Shown one piece after another: positions 45,739 through 53,979 of a stretch of 64,000 nt of DNA. Below the pieces are notes generated by a model, which was not told where the DNA came from, did no database searches, and saw only the letters and a program-made list of their open reading frames with translations. The stretch is from Candidatus Synechococcus calcipolaris G9 (GTDB lineage: Bacteria; Cyanobacteriota; Cyanobacteriia; Thermosynechococcales; Thermosynechococcaceae), in the NCBI RefSeq assembly GCF_029582805.1, contig NZ_JAKKUT010000002.1:1-64000 (forward strand). The letters are read 5' to 3'. Within the stretch, counting starts at the first letter, position 1. Each line of letters starts with the position of its first letter. Position numbers and translations under genes: made by a program.

Positions 45739-46701
45739 GTTCGGGATAAGAGAGGGGCAGAACAGATAGGCTGAAAGTGCTCAATTCTCATCCCTCTGCT
45801 TGCCCTATGCTTAGTCTAGAAGAGTTATTTTGCTACGTCGATGATTTCTGCCAACAGTTTGAACCGATGTGGCAGCAACAGTTGCTAGGCAATGGACTCG
45901 CTCATCGTAGTCGAAGGCGCAGTTTGTGTCTGAGCGAAATTATGACGATTCTCATCGGCTTCCACCAGTCTTCCTATCGCAATTTCAAAGCTTACTACAC
46001 CGAGAAGGTACACGCTCACTGGTGCTCTGCCTTTCCAGGCTTGGTTAGCTACGGGCGTTTTGTTGAGTGGATACCCAGCACCCTGCTGCCCTTGTGTGCC
46101 TATCTCCGTTCTTGCTTCGGCCACTGTACAGGCATCAGTTTTCTTGATGCCACCAGTCTCAAAGTTTGTCACAACCGTCGCATCCCTCAGCACAAAGTGT
46201 TTAAAAACTTGGCGGCACGCGGTAAAACTTCTGTGGATTGGTTCTTTGGCTTCAAGCTGCATCTGGTGATCAACGACAAAGGAGAGTTGCTCAACTTCAC
46301 CTTCACACCAGGTAACACAGATGACCGTACACCTGTCCCTCAACTGCTGAAACACCTCTTTGGCAAGGTGTTTGCAGACAAGGGCTATATCTCCCAGAAA
46401 TTGGCAAAATAGTTGATGGAGGCAACAGGGATACAACTGATCACGAAGCTACGACGCAACATGAAGAATCGTTTGTTGGGATTGAGCGATCGCTTGATGC
46501 TGAGAAAACGGGCCATTATCGAGACAGTAATTGATCAGTTGAAGAACATTTCTCAAATTGAACACTCTCGTCACCGTTCCCCGATCAATTGCTTAGTGAA
46601 CATTGTCTGTGGGCTAATTGCCTATACTCACCAACCGAAGAAGCCCTCCATTGCCATTGATCACCATTTGCTCACAGTTGCTTAAACCGAACTCACGTTA
46701 A
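45730..46701 (+). mobile_element. IS982-family insertion sequence with 15-base terminal inverted repeats
   Basis: Perfect inverted repeats of TTAACGTGAGTTCGG mark the ends (45730-45744 and 46687-46701) around one transposase gene. The outermost bases could be target site, so the true ends may be a few bases inward. The left end supplies the stop codon of the NUDIX gene and the right end abuts a tRNA-Pro fragment. Confidence 0.85.
45807..46685 (+). pseudogene. IS982 transposase with in-frame stop
   Basis: The frame reads [53 protein letters not shown] and FADKGYIS, then TAG at 46410-46412, and continues in the same frame with [19 protein letters not shown] and [25 protein letters not shown]. 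This is an IS982 transposase of normal total length (about 292 codons) with one nonsense codon, most simply CAG to TAG. The last catalytic Glu (ETVIDQLK) lies beyond the stop, so the element should be dead unless the stop is read through. Confidence 0.9.
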
Positions 46702-46711
46702 TTATGCCCAA

Positions 46712-46770
46712 GTGGCGCAGCGAGATTTAAACCCACGACCCCCGCTCCCAAAGTGGTAATCAAGTCCCTG
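46712..46770 (-). pseudogene. Fragment of a tRNA-Pro gene (3' half)
   Basis: Read on the minus strand this has a T-arm (GTGGG, TTTAAAT loop, CTCGC), a variable region and an anticodon loop TTGGGAG, which match the 3' half of tRNA-Pro. The core at 46724-46757 aligns, with a few mismatches, to the intact tRNA-Pro at 52880-52953 in the same orientation. The D-arm and 5' acceptor are missing. It looks like the far-end copy left by an element that integrated in tRNA-Pro. Confidence 0.65.
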
Positions 46771-46863
46771 TCCATATGGGTTTTAGGAATTATTTTTGCA
46801 CCATGCACGGTATTTGTGCGGTATCGATTATCTAGCAATGGCTAGAAAAGATTATTTTCCGTA

Positions 46864-47208
46864 TCAGCCCAACCGCTGATCAAAAAATGACAGCTTAACC
46901 AGGTAGGCAATGATCGCGCCGGTGAGGGTGACAATGAACCCCCATAGTCGGGAATCTACAGTTTTTTGGCGGTCTTGCAGGTCAGTTACCTTTTCGTCTA
47001 CGGCTTTGATTTGGCCCGATAGCTTATCGTCTACGGCTTTGATTTCAGCCCGTACCGTGTTGAATTGCTCATTGGTTCGAGCAACATGGACATCGATCTT
47101 TTTGTCCATATCTTGGATCTGTGTCTGCATAGTCCTGATGTCAGTCTGCATGGACTTCACTGCATCTAGGACTTGCCCTATCTCTGACCTGGTGGCTGGC
47201 TCACTCAT
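46864..47208 (-). CDS. Coiled-coil protein with C-terminal membrane anchor
   Basis: A 114-residue protein. Residues 10-85 form a long coiled coil (VKSMQTDIRTMQTQIQDMDKK, FNTVRAEIKAVDDKL, with an internal repeat IKAVDDKLSGQ/IKAVDEKVTDL). Residues about 88-107 (RLWGFIVTLTGAIIAYLVKL) form a single transmembrane helix. The function is unknown. It is divergent from the GTPase operon inside the same tRNA-flanked interval; similar small proteins are common in cyanobacteria, so linkage may be chance. Confidence 0.7.
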   Translation of the reverse strand: MSEPATRSEIGQVLDAVKSMQTDIRTMQTQIQDMDKKIDVHVARTNEQFNTVRAEIKAVDDKLSGQIKAVDEKVTDLQDRQKTVDSRLWGFIVTLTGAIIAYLVKLSFFDQRLG

Positions 47209-47734
47209 GGCTCATTAACTCACGCTACTTTGACGATACACCCCATAGGACGACATCGCCCCGTCGCGTAAGCCTGCTTAATGTTCAACACCTTTCATCC
47301 CGCCCGCTCGTGGGGAGGATACTTATGGGACATCCCATAGATTTGCAGTATCAACATTGCACAACATTGTTCAATTTACTAAACCTGTTACTTGAGTAAC
47401 GACTTTTGCAACTTTAGTCGTACTTGGGATCCCTAAAAATTCTATTACATTTATATCGTAATCGGCTCTATCCCTTATATTGCAAGGGATATGGGTTTAC
47501 AATAGGAATATAAATCCGGGAATTTATTATGGCTAAAGTTTTATCCTGAAAATCGGGGTCTGGGAAGTGACCAACCAGGCCATGATCCTCTTTCAAATAT
47601 AAAAATATTCTAAAGAAATTTTGCCTTGAGGATTCCTGAGAATAGGATATGATGGTCTAATTTATTAAAACTTTAGGAAAAAATTAGTCTCATATAAATT
47701 TTCTTGAAAAAGCTCATAAACACATAGGCGAAAA
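47209..47734. other. Regulatory region upstream of the GTPase operon with three inverted repeats
   Basis: No protein gene was seen in these 525 bases. Three inverted repeats stand out: ATGGGACATCCCAT (47325-47338), GTTACTTGAGTAAC (47387-47400) and TATCCCTT/AAGGGATA with a seven-base loop (47469-47491). A further hairpin CGACT/AGTCG lies at 47400-47420. These are candidate operators or leader structures for the operon. Confidence 0.45.
47626..47653 (+). promoter_or_regulatory. Sigma70-type promoter of the GTPase operon
   Basis: TTGAGG (47626-47631), a 16-base spacer and TATGAT (47648-47653) fit a housekeeping promoter. Transcription would start near 47660, giving a leader of about 75 bases. 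Confidence 0.55.
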
Positions 47735-49924
47735 ATGAATCAGGGTAGAGCCGCTCAGGTTGCCAGCATCATTGAGAAAAGAAAACCTTTGGCGGCTGAG
47801 GTGGATAAAGTCATGGGTAATCTCCAGTCCCTGACTTCAGCCTTGAGGCAATTAGAGCAGCACCGAATACAACTATTTTCAGAATCCGATGATCTAGAAA
47901 CCACGGGGCGACTTCAGGAGATCAACCTAACTGCACTTCAAAATGAGATCAGTTCTGAGTTTGCTGTTTTAGGGAAGCTGAAAATTCGCTTTTCTCGGAA
48001 TACGCTTAACATCGGTGTTATTGGCCGGGCGAGGCAGGGTAAAAGCCGACTCCTACAGACACTCTCTGGTTTATCCAGTGCGGAAATTCCATCGGGAGAT
48101 CGCTCTCACTGCACCGGAGTTCGCAGCACCATTCATCACAACCCTGGGGTTAAAACCTATGGGGAAGTCTGGTTCTATTCAGAGCGAGAGTTTCTGAGTG
48201 ATGTCATTGGCCCCTACTATGACAAACTCCAACTTGGGAGCCGCCCTTTTTCGCTGGATAGCTTTGCTCGTACCCCCTTACCCGGACTGCCCGAATCTTT
48301 GCAAGGCATTGCAGAGCTTGGAGCCATGTATGAGCATCTGCGTAAGTATCACAGCAATTTTGATCAATACAAGCATCTGCTCAACGTCATCTCGCCTCAG
48401 CAAATCTCGAAAGAGCAAATTCGAGAATATGTTGCTCAAGACAATGAAGCCGGGGAACGCATCTATTTCAACTATTTAGCGGTTAAGGAGGCCAAAGTCG
48501 TTTGTGGTTTCCCCAATGAGGATGTGGGACAGATAGCACTAATTGATATGCCAGGACTGGGGGATACAGGGTTAGGGGATGCCGAGCGGCTGATGACGAT
48601 TCTGGGGCAGGATGTGGATGTAGTTCTATTTATCCGAATGCCTAAGCCACCGGGGGACTTCTGGGCTGATGTGGATGTGAAGCTTTACGATACGGCCCGT
48701 GCTTCTTTGGTTGATCTACCCATTCATAACTGGGCGTTTATGGTGCTGAATCAAACAGCAGCAAATTCTCTGATTGGGGATAATGCCCGATATTGTGAAG
48801 ATTTGACGAATTCCTTGGCAACGAGCCATATTAATGTTGTTGAGTGCATTACTGCCAGTTGTGCTGATCCTCAACAAGCTAACCAAAAAGTGTTAGATAA
48901 AATCCTTAATTACTTGCTAGAAAATATTACATCTCTTGATAAACGCTATGCCAAAGCCTGCCAAGATAGACTCATTCGCATCCAAAGTGAAGTTCAGATT
49001 GAATTAGAGAAAGCTAAAAAAGCCATGGGGTTTGGCGGACAAAAAGATGGCTGGTTCCCACTATTCATTAAACTCTTTAACCAGCTCTGGGATGACCTAA
49101 CAGGGGGGTTACGAAAGCTGCTGGATAAATTAGAAGAAAGCAGAGACTGCTGTGATGAAGACTTACAAAAACAACTCAAAATAGTTTTAGCATCTGCCCG
49201 ACAAGATACCCGATTTCCTTCAGTTGAACAAATCGAGATTTGTCGAGATAGAGAAGGCGGTTATCCAAATGCTTACTATCGGTATCTTAATGAGGTTAGA
49301 GCTAACCTATCCAGACATTTTTTAAGTTTAGATGATGGACTTAAACGTTCTCTGTATAATATTAAGTCTGAGGTTGCTGAAGTCTTAATTCAAGATGGGC
49401 GAATGGGAAAAATTACTGACGCTAGGGGGACTGAATTTCTCAAAATTATCGAGGCATTAATTCCCGACGAACTTGGTCAACTCAAATTAGGGTTTAACAT
49501 ACTAGCTTCGTTTGAGTTATCCTATCGAGGATTAATTCAACACCGTATTCGTAAAAATCTTGATAGACTTACCCCCGATAAAGCTCCGGTTCAGCTTTCA
49601 GAAACACCATCAGCTAGTGAGATTCATGAGATTTTATCTATCCTATACGAGGAAACCTTGTATGATTCCGAAGAAAGCGTAGAAAAGATTCTTGCCGAAC
49701 CCAGTCAAGCTGCCTATGCCATTGTCGAAGAATTCTTAGATCGAGTCTTAAGGTCTGAAGGGGTTAAAGATGAGTGGCAAATATTTCTAGAGGAAAATCG
49801 CTCAGACATCTGGACATCCGAATTTGAGAAGCTAGGCCAAAATTCTCGACTGAAAAGAGAGTGGTTGAAATCTATAGATGAATCTCTCAGTCGTAATAGA
49901 TTAGATCTAATGCAATTCACATAA
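47735..49924 (+). CDS. Dynamin-like large GTPase of a putative conflict system
   Basis: A 729-residue protein. Residues 1-88 look like coiled coil. The GTPase domain follows with G1 GRARQGKS (97-104), a switch-like SHCTGVRST (124-132) and G3 DMPGLGD (271-277). The G4 element is unusual (VLNQ where T/NKxD is expected). The second half is helical, as in dynamin stalks, with QDKLQ- and KLLDKLEESRD-like heptads. Membrane remodelling or scaffold assembly on GTP hydrolysis is the usual role of such proteins, inferred here. First gene of an operon: 9 bases to the second GTPase. Codon use is more AT-rich than in flanking genes. Confidence 0.75.
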   Translation: MNQGRAAQVASIIEKRKPLAAEVDKVMGNLQSLTSALRQLEQHRIQLFSESDDLETTGRLQEINLTALQNEISSEFAVLGKLKIRFSRNTLNIGVIGRARQGKSRLLQTLSGLSSAEIPSGDRSHCTGVRSTIHHNPGVKTYGEVWFYSEREFLSDVIGPYYDKLQLGSRPFSLDSFARTPLPGLPESLQGIAELGAMYEHLRKYHSNFDQYKHLLNVISPQQISKEQIREYVAQDNEAGERIYFNYLAVKEAKVVCGFPNEDVGQIALIDMPGLGDTGLGDAERLMTILGQDVDVVLFIRMPKPPGDFWADVDVKLYDTARASLVDLPIHNWAFMVLNQTAANSLIGDNARYCEDLTNSLATSHINVVECITASCADPQQANQKVLDKILNYLLENITSLDKRYAKACQDRLIRIQSEVQIELEKAKKAMGFGGQKDGWFPLFIKLFNQLWDDLTGGLRKLLDKLEESRDCCDEDLQKQLKIVLASARQDTRFPSVEQIEICRDREGGYPNAYYRYLNEVRANLSRHFLSLDDGLKRSLYNIKSEVAEVLIQDGRMGKITDARGTEFLKIIEALIPDELGQLKLGFNILASFELSYRGLIQHRIRKNLDRLTPDKAPVQLSETPSASEIHEILSILYEETLYDSEESVEKILAEPSQAAYAIVEEFLDRVLRSEGVKDEWQIFLEENRSDIWTSEFEKLGQNSRLKREWLKSIDESLSRNRLDLMQFT

Positions 49925-49933
49925 AGGATAAAT

Positions 49934-50977
49934 ATGCACGAACTGAAAATTACAATGTTAGGAGCAAGTGGAGTAGGTAAAACGACTCTACTAACATCGA
50001 TGTATGAACAATTTATTAATTCAGTAATAAATCAAGGTATTGAATTAGACCTTCAGCCTGACATCTTAACCTCAAGAATATTGCAAGATAAATTGATCGA
50101 GTTAAAAAACCTTACCTCACAGTTTTCAGTTAAGGGTGGAATTCAAGGAACAGAAGATGACAAGATTTATAAATTCAGAGTTGGAAGAAAGGGAGAGAAA
50201 CCATCTCTCGAATTGAAATTTTGTGACTATCCAGGAAGGTATCATACGTCAGAGAACTTTGATCATCATCAATTTATTCTTAAGCAGTTAGTAGATTGTG
50301 TTGCGGTTTTGTTGGCAATCGATTCGCCTGCCTTAATGGAAAGAGATGGTCACTGGCACGATCAATTTAATCGTCCCCAACAAATTAGAGATTTGTTTGC
50401 TGAAGCTTATGCAGGGTTAGATTCTCCTCGGCTAATTATCATGGCTCCTGTTCGTTGTGAAAAGTATATGCAAACTGAAAGATCGGCTAGAGATTTCGTA
50501 TATAGAATCAAAGAGAAGTACTCACCATTACTTAATCTTTTTTCATCAAATTCTATTGATTCAAATTTAGCTGTTGTCATTTTGCCGGTTCAAACTGTTG
50601 GTGGTGTTATTTTCTCTCGTATTGAGATGTATGATGAGTTCCCAGTTTTTAAATTTAGAAAAGCATCTCCTAGTTCTGAATATGCTCCTAAAGACAGCGA
50701 TCAGCCTTTACGCTACTTAATGCGTTTCTTGTTAATGCTTCATCTCTCTCAAAGAAAGTGGAAGATACCTAATGAAGGAATCAGCGATAACATCAATGAC
50801 TATATTCGTACTTTGTTTAATATTGATTTTAATATAAATCAAATTATTGATGGAATTCGGCAAGTTTTCAAAAGTGATTCACACTTAACTTCTGCAATCG
50901 ATCACTATTCTCAGGGCTGTAAAAGTTCTGGTGCATTTGAAATTATTCAAGGACATCACTTATTAGATCGTTATTAG
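49934..50977 (+). CDS. Second small GTPase of the same system (TRAFAC type)
   Basis: A 347-residue P-loop protein. G1 is GASGVGKTT (10-18) directly at the N-terminus, G3 is the FCDYPGRY segment near residue 97, and hydrophobic strands such as CVAVLLAIDSPAL and PRLIIMAPVRC fit the central sheet. No NKxD motif is evident. It resembles the smaller partner of paired-GTPase conflict modules. The AAGGA ribosome site and 9-base spacing show that it is co-translated with the dynamin-like gene; the third gene's ATG begins 14 bases after its stop. Confidence 0.75.
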   Translation: MHELKITMLGASGVGKTTLLTSMYEQFINSVINQGIELDLQPDILTSRILQDKLIELKNLTSQFSVKGGIQGTEDDKIYKFRVGRKGEKPSLELKFCDYPGRYHTSENFDHHQFILKQLVDCVAVLLAIDSPALMERDGHWHDQFNRPQQIRDLFAEAYAGLDSPRLIIMAPVRCEKYMQTERSARDFVYRIKEKYSPLLNLFSSNSIDSNLAVVILPVQTVGGVIFSRIEMYDEFPVFKFRKASPSSEYAPKDSDQPLRYLMRFLLMLHLSQRKWKIPNEGISDNINDYIRTLFNIDFNINQIIDGIRQVFKSDSHLTSAIDHYSQGCKSSGAFEIIQGHHLLDRY

Positions 50978-50991
50978 TATTGGAGTCATTT

Positions 50992-51921
50992 ATGCAAGTT
51001 TACGTAAAAAGCAGAGGCTTTACACCTGAATCTGATTACTCATGGCTGCCATCTGATCCTCCAGATGTTGCAAATTATAAGTCTTATATCGATAGTGAAT
51101 ACCCATCATTGATCTTATATTCCTTTGATAATCGTCTAGCCTTATTAGTCACAGGTAGTGAGTCAGATCGAGAAGATTTTCGTGGTCGTAAGATCAGAAA
51201 TTCAGTTTTATGGATTTCAGAGAGTAATGGTCATGAAGATGAAAAAATGTTGAGGGCTATTGCTTGTGAATTTCTCGATAATTATTTGGCCGGTAAATTA
51301 AATCAGATAATTTGCAAAGATGAGAAAGTTTCTAATCCTGGCTTTACTTTTGACCAAGAACGTTTGCTCAATATTGTTAGCATGGATAGATTAGATTCAA
51401 TCCAATCTAATCCCTTAAGTAAGGATGAACTAAAGGCTAAGTATGCAACTAACACTCCAAGGTTAAAGAGTGATCTTTCCAACCTAGTACGAGAGTATGA
51501 ATTGCCCAAAAATGGCATTTTAAAATTTCTAGTGGTGACGGGAAAAGTTGAGGAGAGTAAGATAAAGGATCCATCTGTATGGAGAAGTTTATCTACCGAA
51601 ATTTCTGATTCTAGATGGCAACTCAAAAAAAAAAACAGGGATCCCAGCCTCAGTGCTTCTTATCACCTCAGTTGCTCTAATCCTTCTACTACTGATAATA
51701 ATGTGGAAGAAATGATACCTAATCCTATTGATTTTGTGTTATCTAAAACGGATATTGATATAGCTCGCTTTGTCTTTGAGTGCCAAAATCTACATGATAA
51801 AGTCAATTCAGGAAATAGGTTATCTGATTACGATAAGATAATAATTAAAGCTGCCGAGAAGAAATTAAATCATTTCCTTAATGAAATTAATGATATAAAG
51901 CGGCGTGATTCAGAGAACTAA
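50992..51921 (+). CDS. Third protein of the GTPase operon; frame depends on an A11 run
   Basis: The straight reading gives 309 residues from ATG 50992 (GGAG ribosome site; a TTG at 50980 is rejected). The first 211 residues look genuine (QVYVKSRGFTPESDYSWLPS, SDREDFRGRKIRNSVLW) but match no family I know. After the adenine run at 51625-51635 this frame turns into Ser/Asn-rich sequence that looks out of frame. One base less in the run gives instead a hydrophobic helix (SVLLITSVALILLLLIIM) and a stop at 51713-51715, that is, a 240-residue tail-anchored membrane protein. The residues from 51712 on are then a separate small gene. I think the short membrane form is the main product. Confidence 0.6.
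   Translation: MQVYVKSRGFTPESDYSWLPSDPPDVANYKSYIDSEYPSLILYSFDNRLALLVTGSESDREDFRGRKIRNSVLWISESNGHEDEKMLRAIACEFLDNYLAGKLNQIICKDEKVSNPGFTFDQERLLNIVSMDRLDSIQSNPLSKDELKAKYATNTPRLKSDLSNLVREYELPKNGILKFLVVTGKVEESKIKDPSVWRSLSTEISDSRWQLKKKNRDPSLSASYHLSCSNPSTTDNNVEEMIPNPIDFVLSKTDIDIARFVFECQNLHDKVNSGNRLSDYDKIIIKAAEKKLNHFLNEINDIKRRDSEN
51625..51635 (+). repeat. Eleven-adenine run, candidate slippage site
   Basis: A homopolymer of 11 A's inside the third gene of the GTPase operon. It is long enough for polymerase slippage in transcription or replication, and equally a classic place for a sequencing or assembly indel. Frame change by minus one base yields the membrane-anchored product. Confidence 0.85.
51712..51921 (+). 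CDS. Possible fourth gene of the GTPase operon (69 residues)
   Basis: If the third gene ends with its membrane helix at TGA 51713-51715, an ATG at 51712 overlaps that stop as ATGA, the usual sign of translational coupling. The 69-residue product is helical and charged (DIDIARFVFECQNLHDKV, KAAEKKLNHFLNEINDI). No known domain. Alternatively it is simply the C-terminus of a fused third protein when the A-run is read straight. Confidence 0.45.
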   Translation: MIPNPIDFVLSKTDIDIARFVFECQNLHDKVNSGNRLSDYDKIIIKAAEKKLNHFLNEINDIKRRDSEN

Positions 51922-52199
51922 AAAAATGACGATTATTTCCAAATAGAATGGATAGGTATGAATCGACAATGAAACCCTAAAAGCCTTGCAGGGTATAGGT
52001 TTTGACGCTTACATGAATAAAGAGCCAGATTTGCATAGCCTCTAGGTGGGTGCTGGAATGATTGGGAAAATATTCCATCATGGAAAAAACAACGCTCAAA
52101 AGACACCCTTACAACCAAATCCCCTTCTGAATGGCTGGAACCCTTTGAGGGAGGGGCTTTTACCCTTACAACTAACTAGGGCATGGGGCGTGGGGTATG
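51922..52199. other. Non-coding stretch between the GTPase operon and an IS remnant
   Basis: No intact gene. The phrase ACCCTTACAAC occurs twice as a direct repeat (near 52103 and 52164) around a GC-richer segment. It may be debris of the IS630-type element that follows. Confidence 0.35.
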
Positions 52200-52412
52200 T
52201 CGATGGCAATGGAGAGCGTTCAGCGATCACAGCGGACTCAAGAGTTAATTGAACAGGCTGGATGCACCCTGTTATTTTTGCCGCCTTACTCCCCTGACTT
52301 AAATATGATAGAGAAATTTTGGGCACAGTTAAAGCAGTGTTTGGGTCAGAACCTGAATCGGTTTGATCTCTTGTGGGATGCCGTGGATGAAGCTTTCAGG
52401 TATATGTCCTAA
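52200..52412 (+). pseudogene. IS630-family transposase C-terminal remnant
   Basis: The stretch from about 52217 reads RSQRTQELIEQAGCTLLFLP, then PYSPDLNMIEKFWAQLKQCL, which is the C-terminal DDE block (with the catalytic Glu) of an IS630 transposase. The expected upstream DNASxHRS sequence can be found only by shifting frame one base, and the N-terminal two thirds are missing. Dead fragment. Confidence 0.8.
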
Positions 52413-52495
52413 CTATCATTTCATTTGCAATATGTAAAGTCTTATTGCGACTTTCAACACTTCTGCCCAAAAGGGTGTTATCGATGATTGATTGC

Positions 52496-52699
52496 CTAGA
52501 AGTTCTTAGGTAGCTTGTAGAGCCATGACGGGCTGTAGCGATTCCGCAATGTCTGTAATGTAGGCTGACATCCTTGGAATACTGATGGGTAAAGACCGCT
52601 ACCCCAATCAGCGATTAATTGAGATTTCCAGCAACGACCATAGACCCGTTTGACCGCGCGTAATGCTTCTAGTTCTTCTTTACTTAATTCTTCAATCAT
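52496..52699 (-). CDS. Small conserved-looking hypothetical protein
   Basis: A 67-residue protein, IEELSKEELEALRAVKRVYG at the start, with a compact helical N-terminus and a C-terminal LQTLRNRYSPSWLYKLPKNF. Proteins of this length and pattern occur in other cyanobacteria without known function. It sits between the IS630 remnant and tRNA-Pro, inside the proposed island. No ribosome site stands out. Confidence 0.5.
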   Translation of the reverse strand: MIEELSKEELEALRAVKRVYGRCWKSQLIADWGSGLYPSVFQGCQPTLQTLRNRYSPSWLYKLPKNF

Positions 52700-52879
52700 T
52701 TTCCTAGACCTTATAAAAGATACTAGGCAATGACCTAAAAGCGGGTTAAGCCGTTCTATCTACTTCTACCAATTTTCTACCGTTTCTTTCCTAAAGATAG
52801 AAGATTCCATTAAAGGAAAAGATATTTAGAAAGTTGGGAAATTCCTTAAAAGTCAGTCTGGGACTGGGTTTTTAAGGTA

Positions 52880-52953
52880 TCGGAGCGGCGGGATTTGAAC
52901 CCACGACCCCCACTACCCCAAAGTGGTGCGCTACCAAGCTGCGCTACGCCCCG
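52880..52953 (-). tRNA. trnP: tRNA-Pro (GGG)
   Basis: A 74-nucleotide cloverleaf. Acceptor CGGGGCG pairs with CGCTCCG (one G-U), D-arm GCGCAGCTTGGTAGCGC, anticodon arm CCACT-TTGGGGT-AGTGG with anticodon GGG, T-arm GTGGG-TTCAAAT-CCCGC, discriminator A. The CCA end is not encoded. Its 3' end faces the GTPase island; a degenerate copy of that 3' half lies at 46712-46770. Confidence 0.95.
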
Positions 52954-52986
52954 TTAAGCTTTACTATCCTAGCATTGCAGGGAGAC

Positions 52987-53970
52987 TCATGGGAATCTAC
53001 TTTTAGGTAATGGCCAAAATAAATACAACCCGAGAGCGGCAAGAATGCCTAAGCCAACAACATACTTTACGGCATCGGGAACATTAGGATTTGGGGAGAG
53101 AAAGCCCTCGATCACGCCTGCAATAATCAATAGAGGAACAACGCCAAACATCAGTTGAATGGCTAAGGCTCCTTGGCGTTTTAGGGACGTTAAACGTTTA
53201 TACCGTCCTGGAAAAAGGATTGATTGTCCCAAGAGTAAACCTGCTGCACCGGCAAGGAAAATAGCTGGTAGCTCCAAGGAGCCGTGGGGAAAAACAAATG
53301 CCCAGAACGGATAGGCTAGATCATTTTGACTAACAAGGGCAGAGATTGCGCCGATGAGTAAGCCGTTGTACCAGAGAATATATATTGTGCCTAACCCGCC
53401 AAATATCCCTCCGGCAAGGGTTGCAAAGGTAACACTAATATTATTGGTCATGATGCCACTAGAAGCCAGGGGTTCAAGGCCAACAATGGAACCCATCCAG
53501 AGTTTGCCCTCATTTTGAACGAGGTCAATCAGGTCTGGTGGAACAACTAAGGCCATAAATTCACTATCTTGCCAGCTATACCACCAAGCGATCGCTCCAG
53601 AGATGATAAAAATGGCGATCGCCACCACCGTGTACAGCCAAGTATCCTGAACAACCCGGGGAAAGCCATACTGAAAAAATTCAACGATCGCCCGCCAATC
53701 TTGCCGTTTCCGCCCTTGATACACTTGGCTATAGCTTCGCAGGGTTAGGCCTTGGAGGTAGTCAATAATACTCGGGCCCACCTGTCGCGTTTTTGCCCTC
53801 GCCAAATCCGCAGAGACCATCCGATAAAGACGGCTCAATTGGCAGATTTCATCCGCTGATAGGGTTTTAACCCCCCGTTTTTCAGCGCGGTTGAGTAGGG
53901 CTTCCAATTCGCTCCATTGGGGTTCCTGACGTACCAGCCAGCGTTGAACATTCACGGTGCTATATCCCAA
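52987..53970 (-). CDS. SpoIIM-like stage II sporulation protein M family
   Basis: A 327-residue membrane protein. The soluble N-terminus (VQRWLVRQEPQWSELEALLNRAEKRG, ICQLSRLYRMVSADLARAKT) is the standard SpoIIM start. Five or six transmembrane helices follow, with NNISVTFATLAGGIFGGLGTIY and FVFPHGSLELPAIFLAGAAGLLLG. In non-sporulating bacteria these proteins are thought to be membrane channels or regulators; the function here is unknown. It follows the 108-residue gene at a distance of nine bases on the same strand. Confidence 0.85.
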   Translation of the reverse strand: MGYSTVNVQRWLVRQEPQWSELEALLNRAEKRGVKTLSADEICQLSRLYRMVSADLARAKTRQVGPSIIDYLQGLTLRSYSQVYQGRKRQDWRAIVEFFQYGFPRVVQDTWLYTVVAIAIFIISGAIAWWYSWQDSEFMALVVPPDLIDLVQNEGKLWMGSIVGLEPLASSGIMTNNISVTFATLAGGIFGGLGTIYILWYNGLLIGAISALVSQNDLAYPFWAFVFPHGSLELPAIFLAGAAGLLLGQSILFPGRYKRLTSLKRQGALAIQLMFGVVPLLIIAGVIEGFLSPNPNVPDAVKYVVGLGILAALGLYLFWPLPKSRFP

Positions 53971-53979
53971 TCTTGGTGA

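Noticed and set aside
45885-46436. A 183-residue minus-strand frame inside the IS982 copy
   Set aside because: Antisense shadow of the transposase; the plus strand has the recognised family motifs and inverted repeats.
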